From Cryobacterium sp. SO2 (GTDB lineage Bacteria; Actinomycetota; Actinomycetes; Actinomycetales; Microbacteriaceae): 64,000 bases of DNA. The stretch covers positions 2,728,001 to 2,792,000 of the forward strand of contig NZ_CP117849.1 of assembly GCF_026151165.2 (NCBI RefSeq), given 5' to 3'. This document shows positions 42,491-50,629 of the stretch, one piece after another (position 1 is the stretch's first letter; each line of letters opens with the position of its first letter). The notes under the pieces were generated by a model, which had not been told where the DNA came from, searched no databases, and was given only the letters and a program-made list of their open reading frames with translations. The translations under genes and the position numbers were made by a program.

Positions 42491-42973
42491 ATGGCCAGAA
42501 CCGTCGCTTCCAGCACCACCGTCTCCCTGACCGACCTGCTCGCCTTCGTGCGCCCGCGGCACCGGATGCTGCTGGCCACCACCCGCAGCGACGGCCGGCC
42601 GCAGATGTCCCCGGTGTCCGGCGGGGTCGACGAGGTGGGGCGCATCGTGATCTCGTCCTATCCGTCCCGGGCGAAGACCCGTAACGCCGAGCGCGACCCG
42701 CTGACCTCGGTGCTGGTGCTCTCGGACGAGTGGGACGGCGCCTGGGTGCAGGTGGACGGCACCGCCGAGATCCTGCACATGCCGGAGGCGGGTGACGGGC
42801 TCGTGGACTACTACCGCTGCATAGCCGGCGAGCACCCGGACTGGGACGAATACCGCCAGGCCATGACGCTGCAAAATAAGTCCCTCATCCGCATCACTCC
42901 CAGCCGGTGGAGCCCGATCGCCACCGGCGGCTTCCCCGCCGATGTGGCCGCCAGGCTCGACGCCCTGTCATGA
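42491..42973 (+). CDS. PPOX-class, probably F420-dependent oxidoreductase
   Basis: 160 residues with the split-barrel flavin/F420-binding fold. Motifs are MLLATTRSDGRPQMSPVSGG near residue 28 (given as a span), RAKTRNAERDP near 60 and DGAWVQVDGTAEI near 82. The end LIRITPSRWSPI resembles the F420-type branch (TIGR03618-like) more than pyridoxamine oxidase. The substrate is unknown. The stop overlaps the RecQ-like start by 4 nt (ATGA), so the two are coupled, a link that may be positional rather than functional. Confidence 0.85.
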   Translation: MARTVASSTTVSLTDLLAFVRPRHRMLLATTRSDGRPQMSPVSGGVDEVGRIVISSYPSRAKTRNAERDPLTSVLVLSDEWDGAWVQVDGTAEILHMPEAGDGLVDYYRCIAGEHPDWDEYRQAMTLQNKSLIRITPSRWSPIATGGFPADVAARLDALS

Positions 42974-45129
42974 CCGGCGCCGTGACCGACACCCGCGAGG
43001 CCGCCCTCGAGATCTTGCGCACGCTGGTGGGCCGCCCGGACGCCGACTTCCACGAGGGCCAGTACGAGGCCATCGAGACACTCGTCGACCAGCGCCGCCG
43101 GGCCCTCGTGGTGCAGCGCACCGGCTGGGGCAAGTCGGCGGTGTACTTCGTGGCCACGCTGCTGCTCCGCCGCCAGGGTGCGGGGCCCACCATCCTGGTC
43201 TCGCCGCTGCTGGCCCTGATGCGCGACCAGGTGGCCGCCGCCGCCCGCGCCGGCGTGCGCGCGGTGTCGATCAACTCGGCCAACGCGCACGAGTGGGCCG
43301 ACGTGCTCGCGCAGCTGCGCGCCGACGAGGTGGACGTGCTGCTGGTCTCCCCCGAACGGCTGAACAACCCGTCCTTCCGCGACGAGCAACTGCCGACCCT
43401 GCTCGACCGGGCCGGCCTGCTCGTGGTCGACGAGGCGCACTGCATCTCCGACTGGGGCCACGACTTCCGGCCGGACTACCGCCGGCTGCGCGACCTGATC
43501 GCGGCGATGCCCGCCGGGGTGCCCGTGCTGGCGACCACCGCCACGGCCAACAGCCGGGTGGTGACGGATGTGGCGGAGCAGGTGTCGATGGGGGTCTCGA
43601 CAGGCTCGACCCAAGCGACAGGCTCGACCAGCGAAGGGGTCGCCACCATCCGCGGCCCGCTCGCCCGGGCGTCGCTGCGGCTCGGGGTGCTGCGGCTGCC
43701 GGACTCCCGGGCCCGGCTGGCCTGGCTGCTCAGCCACCTGGCCGAACTGCCCGGCAGCGGCATCATCTACACCCTCACCGTGTCGGCCGCCGAAGACACC
43801 GCCCGGCTGCTGCGCGACGCCGGCCACGCCGTGCGCGCGTACACCGGCCAGACCGACACCGGCGAACGCGAGGAGTCCGAAGGCCTGCTCAAGGCCAACC
43901 AGGTGAAGGCCCTCGTGGCCACGAGCGCCCTGGGCATGGGCTTCGACAAGCCCGACCTCGGTTTCGTGCTGCACCTCGGCGCACCCAGCTCCCCTGTCGC
44001 CTACTACCAGCAGGTGGGCCGCGCCGGCCGCGCCACCGAGAACGCCGACGTGCTGCTGTTGCCCGGCGTGGAGGACGAGGCCATCTGGCAGTACTTCGCC
44101 ACCTCGTCGATGCCCAGCCAGCACAAGGCCGAGGCCGTGCTCAACGCCTTGCACGCCGCCGGCGGTGCTCCGCTGTCCACGCCGGCGCTGGAGTCCCGGG
44201 TGGACCTGCGCCGGTCGCCGTTGGAGCTGCTGCTCAAGGTGCTCGACGTCGACGGCGCCGTGCGCCGGGTGACGGGCGGCTGGATCGCTACCGGGCAACC
44301 GTGGGTCTACGACAGCGAAAGGTACGAACGCATCGGCGCGGCCAGGGTCGCCGAGCAGAACGCCATGCTCGACTACGAGCGCATCACCGGCTGCCGGATG
44401 GAGTTCCTGCAACGCGCCCTCGACGACGACACCGCGGTGCCCTGCGGACGCTGCGACAACTGCACAGCCCCCTGGTACCCCACCGACGTGCGTGCCGACG
44501 CCGCGAGCACGGCCGCATCCGCCCTCGACAGGGTGGGTGTGGCGCTCGAGCCGCGCGCGCAATGGCCCACCGGCGCCGACCGCCTCGGCGTCTCCGCGAA
44601 GGGCCGCATCGACCCGGGCGAGCGCGTGCTGCCCGGCCGGGCGCTGGCCCGGCTCACCGACCTCGGCTGGGGCAACTCCCTGCGCGACGTCTTCGCCCCC
44701 AATACCCCGGATGCCCCGGCGTCGGCGGCCATGCTGGCCGCCTGCGTGCGGGTGCTCGCCGAGTGGGGCTGGGCCGAGCGGCCCGTGGGCGTGGTGGCCA
44801 TGCCGTCACGGTCGCATCCGCTGCTCGTGGCCTCGGTGGCGGCCGAGCTCAGCCGGGTGGGCAGGCTGCCGCAGCTGGGCACGCTCAGCCTGGTGGGCGC
44901 CGGGCCCACCGGCGAGACCGGCGGGAACAGCGCCTACAGGCTGTCGAGCGTCTGGGGCGCGTTCGAGGTGGGCCAGGAGCTCGCCGCGAACCTCGCCGCG
45001 ACCACCGGCCCGGTGCTGCTGGTCGACGACCTCGGCGACAGCCGGTGGACACTCACTGTCGCCGGCCGCCTGCTGCGCCGGGCGGGCGCGCCGGCCGTGC
45101 TGCCGTTCACGCTGGCGCTGCGCTCCTAA
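42970..45129 (+). CDS. RecQ-like ATP-dependent DNA helicase with a repeat-derived insert
   Basis: 719 residues. Walker A is RTGWGKS (50-56), motif II is DEAH (154-157), and motif III region LATTATANSRV is at 188-198. Domain 2 has LGMGFDKPDLGF and GRAGRA. A four-Cys zinc site (ITGCRMEF, then CGRCDNC) follows, as in RecQ. The C-terminal part has a phosphoribosyltransferase-like end (GPVLLVDDLGDSRWT), a combination seen in actinobacterial RecQ-type proteins. Residues about 208-224 (VSTGSTQATGSTSEG) are encoded by two copies of GACAGGCTCGACC and are probably an inserted repeat. Start ATG at 42970, overlapping the previous stop. Confidence 0.9.
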   Translation: MTGAVTDTREAALEILRTLVGRPDADFHEGQYEAIETLVDQRRRALVVQRTGWGKSAVYFVATLLLRRQGAGPTILVSPLLALMRDQVAAAARAGVRAVSINSANAHEWADVLAQLRADEVDVLLVSPERLNNPSFRDEQLPTLLDRAGLLVVDEAHCISDWGHDFRPDYRRLRDLIAAMPAGVPVLATTATANSRVVTDVAEQVSMGVSTGSTQATGSTSEGVATIRGPLARASLRLGVLRLPDSRARLAWLLSHLAELPGSGIIYTLTVSAAEDTARLLRDAGHAVRAYTGQTDTGEREESEGLLKANQVKALVATSALGMGFDKPDLGFVLHLGAPSSPVAYYQQVGRAGRATENADVLLLPGVEDEAIWQYFATSSMPSQHKAEAVLNALHAAGGAPLSTPALESRVDLRRSPLELLLKVLDVDGAVRRVTGGWIATGQPWVYDSERYERIGAARVAEQNAMLDYERITGCRMEFLQRALDDDTAVPCGRCDNCTAPWYPTDVRADAASTAASALDRVGVALEPRAQWPTGADRLGVSAKGRIDPGERVLPGRALARLTDLGWGNSLRDVFAPNTPDAPASAAMLAACVRVLAEWGWAERPVGVVAMPSRSHPLLVASVAAELSRVGRLPQLGTLSLVGAGPTGETGGNSAYRLSSVWGAFEVGQELAANLAATTGPVLLVDDLGDSRWTLTVAGRLLRRAGAPAVLPFTLALRS
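43593..43641 (+). repeat. REP-like repeat inside the RecQ-like gene
   Basis: GACAGGCTCGACC occurs twice, about 20 bp apart, preceded by GGTCTC. The sequence resembles the GGTCTCGACAGGCTCGACC elements that are dispersed between genes in Microbacteriaceae (recalled, not searched). Here it sits in frame. Confidence 0.55.
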
Positions 45130-45136
45130 CCGGCGC

Positions 45137-46162
45137 CTACCGCACCGGCGCCTCCCGCACCGGCTCCTCTCGAACTACGTGGAGTCGAAAGTTCTCCCGT
45201 TCGCCGGCCTCATTGATGTCGCGGCCGTGCGCGGCGAGCACCGACAGGCGCACGAGGTCGGCGCCGCGCAACCCCGGCCAGCCCTGCACCAGACGCCGCC
45301 ACTCGCTGGGAACGGCCGCCAGACCCCAGCGGGCGGCGAGGAGCGCCCCGGCGATACCGGCCACGGCGTCGGTGTTGCCGCCGCCACGCACCGCGGTCTC
45401 CAGGCCGCGCCGGAACTGCGTGGCATCCTCTGCCGGCGTGTGCACGATGGCCGACCAGGCGCCCTGCAACGCCTGCACCACCCAGCCGTTGCGGGTGAAG
45501 TCGCGCGGCTCCCGGCGTTCGGCGTGGTCGATGCGGGCCGACCAGAGCTCCCGTCGTCCGGGCGACAGCATCGGCAGGCCCACCCGCAGGTCGAGCTCGC
45601 CCTCGAGCACGGCATGACGGATGGCCAGTCCCCACAGCACGCAGGCATCGCCGGCGTCGGTCTCGCAGTGGGTGAGGTCACTGAGCGTGCGGGCAGCGTC
45701 GGCGAGGGCGTCCGGGTCGTGCAGGAACGCGAGCGCCACCGGCGCCGTGCGCAGCAGGCATCCGTTGCCGGCGCTGCGGCCGACCCGTTCGTGCTGATCG
45801 CGGGCGGCCCGGCGCACCCCGTCGGCGGTGGGGTCAGGTCCGCTCAGCGCCGCCCCCAGCTGCAGGCCGGAGAACGGCGCCGTGTTGGCCCAGTCCACCC
45901 ACTCGGCAACGATGAGGTCGAGGGTGGATTCCTCGCGCAGGTCGAGTCCATCGGCCGCGGCCTTGGCCACGGGCACGGACAGGGCCGTGTAGTCGGTCCA
46001 CTCTCCCCTGGCCCAGTGCGTTCCGGCACCACCGCGCATGCCCACGGGCGTGTCGGGCGGCAGGGGGCCGGCGTAGTCGTAGCCCGCGCCCAGGGCATCA
46101 CCACACGCCATGCCCAGCAGAACACCTGACGAACGATCGTGTTGAAGCATCGACAATTTCAC
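45137..46162 (-). CDS. ADP-ribosylglycohydrolase-like protein with altered metal motifs
   Basis: 341 residues of the DraG/ARH all-helical fold, with GMACGDALGAGYDY near residue 17. Two metal-binding motifs depart from consensus: the usual TDDT reads TDYT in GEWTDYTALS, and the C-terminal GGDxDT motif reads GGGNTDAVAG. Family members remove ADP-ribose from proteins using Mg ions. Loss of one or two acidic ligands may alter or abolish activity, though the second Asp survives in both motifs. GTG at 46162 with a strong AAGGAG Shine-Dalgarno is the start; an in-frame ATG further up is rejected. Divergent from the ABC operon. Confidence 0.82.
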   Translation of the reverse strand: MKLSMLQHDRSSGVLLGMACGDALGAGYDYAGPLPPDTPVGMRGGAGTHWARGEWTDYTALSVPVAKAAADGLDLREESTLDLIVAEWVDWANTAPFSGLQLGAALSGPDPTADGVRRAARDQHERVGRSAGNGCLLRTAPVALAFLHDPDALADAARTLSDLTHCETDAGDACVLWGLAIRHAVLEGELDLRVGLPMLSPGRRELWSARIDHAERREPRDFTRNGWVVQALQGAWSAIVHTPAEDATQFRRGLETAVRGGGNTDAVAGIAGALLAARWGLAAVPSEWRRLVQGWPGLRGADLVRLSVLAAHGRDINEAGERENFRLHVVREEPVREAPVR

Positions 46163-46425
46163 GCGTACTCCTTCGGGTTGAGTGCGACCGCGGCAGCATA
46201 TGCCGAAAGGGGCACCGCCGACAGGTGCGCGAGACCGCCCCAACAGGGGGTCAGAACAGGGGGTCAGAACAGGGTGAAACCGTGTCATCGGGCGTCATCG
46301 GAATATTCGGCCGGCCGTCGACCTTGTTACCCTTCGGTGAGCACCTCCCCATCAGGGGGCACCGCCACCGGCTCCAGCAGGGGCCCAGCCACCAGCCCGC
46401 GATCAGCACTTGGATGAACCGACAC
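46163..46425. promoter_or_regulatory. Divergent spacer with 13-bp tandem repeat ahead of the ABC operon
   Basis: AACAGGGGGTCAG is repeated at 46242-46254 and 46255-46267, with a partial third copy at 46268-46274. A short hairpin GCACC-N7-GGTGC (46212-46228) lies before it. These may be regulator half-sites or leader structure. No known riboswitch consensus is recognisable. Confidence 0.4.
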
Positions 46426-47247
46426 ATGAAGCGCCACCTCACCACAGCCACCCTCCTCTCCGTCGCAGTAGTGGTCGCCCTGGCCGGGTGCAGCGCCTCC
46501 ACCGCGGATTCCGGAGCCGGCTCCGGCACGGCCGCCCTCGACGATTCGCTCAGCTCGGTACTCGAGTCCGGCACGCTGACCGTCGGCACAGAGGGCACCT
46601 ACCGCCCGTTCTCCTTCCACGCCGACGGCTCAGGCGACCTCACCGGCTACGACGTCGAGGTGGCCAAGGCCGTCGCCGACGAGCTGGGCGTCAAGGTCAC
46701 GTTCGAAGAGACCCAGTGGGATGCGATCTTCGCCGGCCTCGAGGCCGGCCGCTTCGACACCATCGCCAACCAGGTGTCGATCACCCCGGAGCGCCAGAAG
46801 TCCTACGAGTTCTCCACCCCGTACACCTACTCCACCGGCGTGATCGTGGTGCCGGAGGACAACACCGACATCACCTCGTTCGAGAGCCTCGCCGGCAAGA
46901 CCACGGCCCAGTCGCTCACCAGCAACTGGAACACCCTCGCCACCGAGAGCGGCGCCACCGTGCAGGGCGTCGAAGGCTGGGCGCAGTCCGTTGCGCTGGT
47001 CGAAGACGGCCGGGTCGATGCCACCATCAACGACAAGCTCACCTACCTCGACTACAAGAAGCAGACCGGCGCCGCGGGCCTGAAGATCGCCGCCGAGACC
47101 GACGACCGCTCCGAGAGCGCCTTCGCCTTCGCCCAGGGCGGCACCGCGCTGGCCGACGCCGTGTCGGATGCGCTCGCCACGCTGAGTGAAGACGGCACGC
47201 TGGCCTCGATCTCCGACACCTACTTCGGAGCCGACGTCTCGAAGTGA
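46426..47247 (+). CDS. ABC transporter substrate-binding lipoprotein, probable cystine/amino acid
   Basis: 273 residues. The signal peptide ends in the lipobox LAGC (Cys about 21). The SBP_bac_3 domain begins LTVGTEGTYRPFSFH and carries GYDVEVAKAVADELG and FDTIANQVSITPERQ, the latter matching cystine-binding proteins of the TcyA/FliY type. ATG 46426 is used; ATG 46414 is in frame and possible. It captures its ligand outside the membrane and delivers it to the permease, whose GTG overlaps this stop by 4 nt. Cystine is my best guess among polar amino acids. Confidence 0.88.
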   Translation: MKRHLTTATLLSVAVVVALAGCSASTADSGAGSGTAALDDSLSSVLESGTLTVGTEGTYRPFSFHADGSGDLTGYDVEVAKAVADELGVKVTFEETQWDAIFAGLEAGRFDTIANQVSITPERQKSYEFSTPYTYSTGVIVVPEDNTDITSFESLAGKTTAQSLTSNWNTLATESGATVQGVEGWAQSVALVEDGRVDATINDKLTYLDYKKQTGAAGLKIAAETDDRSESAFAFAQGGTALADAVSDALATLSEDGTLASISDTYFGADVSK

Positions 47248-47912
47248 CCGACTCCACCTGGCAGTTGATGCTGGACTCGCTGTGGCCGATGCTGCACGGC
47301 GCCATCACGGGAACCATCCCGCTGGCGCTGTCGTCGTTCGCGATCGGCCTGGTGCTGGCCCTCGGGCTGGCGCTGATGCGGCTGTCCAGGCGGCGCTGGT
47401 TGTCGTCGATCGCCCGGGTGTACATCTCCATCGTGCGCGGCACGCCGCTGCTGGTGCAGTTGTTCGTGATCTTCTACGGCCTGCCGTCGCTCGGTGTGGT
47501 GATCGACCCGTGGCCGAGCGCCATCATCGCGTTCTCGATCAACGTCGGCGGTTACGCGGCCGAGGTCATCCGCGCGGCCATCCTCTCGGTGCCCAAGGGA
47601 CAGTGGGAAGCCGCGTACATGATCGGCATGTCGCACCGGCGCGCGCTCACCCGCATCATCCTGCCGCAGGCGGCCCGGGTATCGGTGCCGCCGCTGTCGA
47701 ACACCTTCATCAGCCTGGTCAAGGACACCTCCCTGGCCTCGCTCATCCTGGTCACCGAACTGTTCCGCGAGGCTCAGCAGGTGGCGGCGTTCAGCGGGCA
47801 GTTCATGGCCCTCTACCTCGAGGCCGCGCTGCTGTACTGGGTCATCTGCCTGGTGCTCTCCAGCGGCCAGAGCGTGCTCGAGAAGCGATTGGACCGTTAT
47901 GTCGCCCACTGA
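47244..47912 (+). CDS. Amino acid ABC transporter permease
   Basis: 222 residues, five to six membrane helices. The HEAE-type signature FAIGLVLALGLALMRL near residue 35 and the coupling EAA-loop AILSVPKGQWEAAYMIGM near 112-129 are typical of the HisM/TcyB family (given as spans). Its GTG start overlaps the binding-protein stop, and its 3' end overlaps the ATPase gene by 14 nt, so the three are one operon. It probably works as a homodimer because only one permease gene is present. Confidence 0.93.
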   Translation: MTDSTWQLMLDSLWPMLHGAITGTIPLALSSFAIGLVLALGLALMRLSRRRWLSSIARVYISIVRGTPLLVQLFVIFYGLPSLGVVIDPWPSAIIAFSINVGGYAAEVIRAAILSVPKGQWEAAYMIGMSHRRALTRIILPQAARVSVPPLSNTFISLVKDTSLASLILVTELFREAQQVAAFSGQFMALYLEAALLYWVICLVLSSGQSVLEKRLDRYVAH

Positions 47913-48720
47913 CCAGACTCCGCCTGCCCAGACCCTGCTCACGGTTCGCGGCCTGCAGAAGAGCTTCGGCGCCAACCAGGTGCTGAAATCGGTCGATCTC
48001 ACCGTGGCCCGCGGCACAGTGCTGGCCCTGATCGGCCCCTCCGGCTCGGGCAAGACCACCGTGCTGCGCTGCCTGAACGGCCTGGAGATCGCCGACGGCG
48101 GCACCATTAGTGTCGTCGGCGCCGACGACGCCAGGCACGCCCCGGTGACCATCGACTTCGGGGCAGCCCACGGCTCACGAGCAGGCGTGCCCAAGAAGGC
48201 GCTCACCAATCTGCGCGACCAGTCCGCCATGGTCTTCCAGCACTACAACCTGTTCCCGCACAAGACCGTGCTCGAGAACGTGATGGAGGGCCCCGTCGTC
48301 GTGCAGCGGCGTCCACGCGCCGAGGTGGAAGCCGAGGCGCTGGCGCTGCTGGAACGGGTGGGCCTCGGCGACAAGCGCGACAGCTACCCGTTCGAACTCT
48401 CCGGCGGGCAGCAGCAGCGGGTGGGCATCGTGCGCGCCCTGGCGCTGCGCCCCACCCTGCTGCTCTTCGACGAGCCCACCAGCGCCCTCGACCCCGAGCT
48501 CGTCGGCGACGTGCTGCGGCTGATCAAGGAGCTCGCGGGCGAGGGCTGGACCATGGTGATCGTCACCCACGAACTCGAGTTCGCCCGGGAGGTGGCCACC
48601 GAGGTGGCCTTCGTGGACGGCGGCACCATCGTGGAGCACGGCGACCCCAAGGTGATGCTGCGCAACCCGACGCACGAGCGCACCCGCCAGTTCCTGCACC
48701 GGTTGTTGTTTCCCTTCTAA
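47899..48720 (+). CDS. Amino acid ABC transporter ATP-binding protein
   Basis: 273 residues. Walker A is GPSGSGKTT near 45-53, Q-loop is VFQHYNLFPH near 113, the signature is LSGGQQQR near 168, Walker B is LLLFDEPTSALD, and the switch His is in VTHELEF. A 15-20 residue insertion (VVGADDARHAPVTIDFG) lies between the usual strands and is seen in TcyN-type importers. It energises uptake by the preceding permease. A short hairpin follows the gene. Confidence 0.94.
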   Translation: MSPTDQTPPAQTLLTVRGLQKSFGANQVLKSVDLTVARGTVLALIGPSGSGKTTVLRCLNGLEIADGGTISVVGADDARHAPVTIDFGAAHGSRAGVPKKALTNLRDQSAMVFQHYNLFPHKTVLENVMEGPVVVQRRPRAEVEAEALALLERVGLGDKRDSYPFELSGGQQQRVGIVRALALRPTLLLFDEPTSALDPELVGDVLRLIKELAGEGWTMVIVTHELEFAREVATEVAFVDGGTIVEHGDPKVMLRNPTHERTRQFLHRLLFPF

Positions 48721-48725
48721 GGCAC

Positions 48726-48747
48726 GGGCCTTTTTAGGCACAGGCCC
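48726..48747. terminator. Weak hairpin between the ABC operon and oleate hydratase
   Basis: GGGCCT (48726-48731) pairs with AGGCCC (48742-48747) around a T-rich loop. The arms also contain a direct repeat GGCAC(A/G)GGCC. It lies between convergent genes. Confidence 0.45.
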
Positions 48748-48749
48748 TT

Positions 48750-50510
48750 CTAGGCGATCAGCCCGAACTCCCTGAGCAGCTCCCCGATCTCGGTCGTCTC
48801 CAGCTTCTTCAGGATGCGCTTCTGCACGAACCCGGGAACGGGCAGGTTGAGCTCTTCGCCGTCGCGCAGCCGGCTCATCGCCGCGAGCAGGCTGCGCACG
48901 TCGTAGGTGGAGTTGAACACCTCCGGCACGCCGCGCTCGATGCCGAGCAGCTGGTAGGCGGCCTCCATGCCCGTGCGCACCGAGTACTCGGTGGTGAAGA
49001 TGGTGTCGCGGGTAGTCTCGGCGAACTGGCCGATGAACGCGAAGTTCACCGCGCCGGCGGGCACCACGGCCGGCCGGTCGCCCGCCGTACGTGGCAGGAA
49101 GAACGACGTGACGTACGGCATCATCACGGGCACCGTGCGGGCCGCGTCGGCGGCGAGCTCGGGGATCTCAGCCACCGGAACACCGAGGTGGAACAGCCAC
49201 TCCTGGGCGATCTCTTCGCCGGTGCAGTCCTGCATCGACTTCTTCACGTAGTCACCGGGGGTGTCAACGAGCAGCGAGTACACCCAGACCACGATCTGGT
49301 CGGGGCTCTGCTGCTTGAAGTGCGGCTGGCGGTTGACGGTCCAGCTGAGCAGCCAGCTCGAGTCGCGCGCGGTGACGATGCCGCCGGTGACGACGGTGCC
49401 GCTGAACGGGTCGCGCTTGGCGACCTTCTCGATGTACGCGGGGATCCGCGGGTCGAGGGTGGTGACGGTGGCCGACGCCCACTTGCTCTCCGGGATGTTC
49501 TGGCAGAACACCTCCGGGCGCCCGAAGGAGACATCGTTCTTGGCGATGCTCTTCCAGAGGTCCCAGGCGGGGGCCGGACCCTCGTCGAGCGTCGCCGGAG
49601 TGTGCTGGTCGCCATCCGTTGAGTTCTCGGTGAGCGAGCCGATGGTGGTGAAGACCAGGTCGTTCTCGCCGAGCTCGACGCTGCCCGGCTCGCCGTTCTC
49701 CAGCCAGTGGATGCGCGTGGCCTGCTTGCGGCCCGAGCTGATGTCGAAGTCGATGTCGGTGACCTCGGTGCTGAACCTGAAGGTGACCCCCTTCTCGAGC
49801 AGCCAGCGGTAGAGCGGCAGCACGAGGGACTCGTACTGGTTGTACTTGGTGAACTTGAGCGCGGTGAAGTCGGGCAGGCCGCCGATGTGGTGTACGAAAC
49901 GGTGCAGGTAGAGCTTCATCTCCAGGGCGCTGTGCCATTCCTGGAAGGCGAACATGGTGCGCCAGTAGAGCCAGAAGTTGCTGGCCAGGAAGTCGGCGGA
50001 GAACACCTCGTTGATCCGCTTGCCCTCCAGGTCTTCCCGCGGGGCGAGGAAGATCTTGGTGACCTCCTTCTGCGCCTTCTCGCTCAGGGTGAACAGGCCG
50101 TCGGTGCCGGCGTCCCTGCCCTGCTTCTCCGTCACACGCTGCAGGGAGTAGTTGGGGTCGTCCTTGTCGAGCCAGTAGAACTCGTCGAGCACGCTCGCAC
50201 CGTCGATCTCGATCGACGGCACCGACCTGAACAGGTCCCACAGGCACTCCATGTGGTCTTCCAGCTCGCGTCCGCCGCGAATGACGAAGCCCTTCTTAGG
50301 CGCCTTGATGCCGTCGAGCGCGCCGCCGGGCAGCCGCAGCCGCTCCAGGACGGTGATGCTCGAGCCGTCCATCTGGCCGTCCCGGATCAGGAAAGCGGCG
50401 CCGGCCAGCGACGCCAAACCCGATCCCACGAACCAGGCGGTCTTCTCGTCCACCCCCTCGGGCTTGCGGGGGCGGGCAAAGGCCTCATAGTTGCCGCTGG
50501 TGTGGTTCAT
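48750..50510 (-). CDS. ohyA: Oleate hydratase (FAD-dependent, MCRA family)
   Basis: 586 residues. Adds water to the cis-9 double bond of oleate to give 10-hydroxystearate. The FAD loop is FVGSGLASLAGAAFLIRDG near 27-45. RGGRELEDHMECLWDLF near residue 75, FLASNFWLYWRTMFAFQEWHSALEMK near 190 and NFAFIGQFAETTRDTIFTTEYSVRTGMEAAY near 500 are family blocks (given as spans). The start ATG at 50510 follows AAGGAG by about 7 nt; upstream in-frame codons are rejected. It may detoxify unsaturated fatty acids at the membrane. An inverted repeat upstream suggests repression by an unlinked regulator. Confidence 0.94.
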   Translation of the reverse strand: MNHTSGNYEAFARPRKPEGVDEKTAWFVGSGLASLAGAAFLIRDGQMDGSSITVLERLRLPGGALDGIKAPKKGFVIRGGRELEDHMECLWDLFRSVPSIEIDGASVLDEFYWLDKDDPNYSLQRVTEKQGRDAGTDGLFTLSEKAQKEVTKIFLAPREDLEGKRINEVFSADFLASNFWLYWRTMFAFQEWHSALEMKLYLHRFVHHIGGLPDFTALKFTKYNQYESLVLPLYRWLLEKGVTFRFSTEVTDIDFDISSGRKQATRIHWLENGEPGSVELGENDLVFTTIGSLTENSTDGDQHTPATLDEGPAPAWDLWKSIAKNDVSFGRPEVFCQNIPESKWASATVTTLDPRIPAYIEKVAKRDPFSGTVVTGGIVTARDSSWLLSWTVNRQPHFKQQSPDQIVVWVYSLLVDTPGDYVKKSMQDCTGEEIAQEWLFHLGVPVAEIPELAADAARTVPVMMPYVTSFFLPRTAGDRPAVVPAGAVNFAFIGQFAETTRDTIFTTEYSVRTGMEAAYQLLGIERGVPEVFNSTYDVRSLLAAMSRLRDGEELNLPVPGFVQKRILKKLETTEIGELLREFGLIA

Positions 50511-50541
50511 CCGTGTCTCCTTCGGAGTCAGATGCTTTGTC

Positions 50542-50558
50542 AATCAGAAACCCTGATT
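50542..50558. promoter_or_regulatory. Putative operator upstream of oleate hydratase
   Basis: AATCAG-N5-CTGATT is a perfect inverted repeat 31-48 bp upstream of the ATG, in an AT-rich patch. It fits a TetR-type operator. Confidence 0.5.
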
Positions 50559-50617
50559 TTTGAAGTTGACTCCTTTTTGAGCGTAGTCCGCACGCGCGCC
50601 GGGGTGCAACCACGCCC

Positions 50618-50623
50618 TAACCT
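50618..50623 (+). promoter_or_regulatory. -10 hexamer of leaderless Pr6Pr promoter
   Basis: TAACCT ends 6 nt before the GTG at 50630. Confidence 0.6.
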
Positions 50624-50629
50624 GAACGG

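Noticed and set aside
46163..46413. Possible SAM or other riboswitch before the ABC operon
   Set aside because: Hairpins and repeats exist but no known riboswitch core sequence could be matched.
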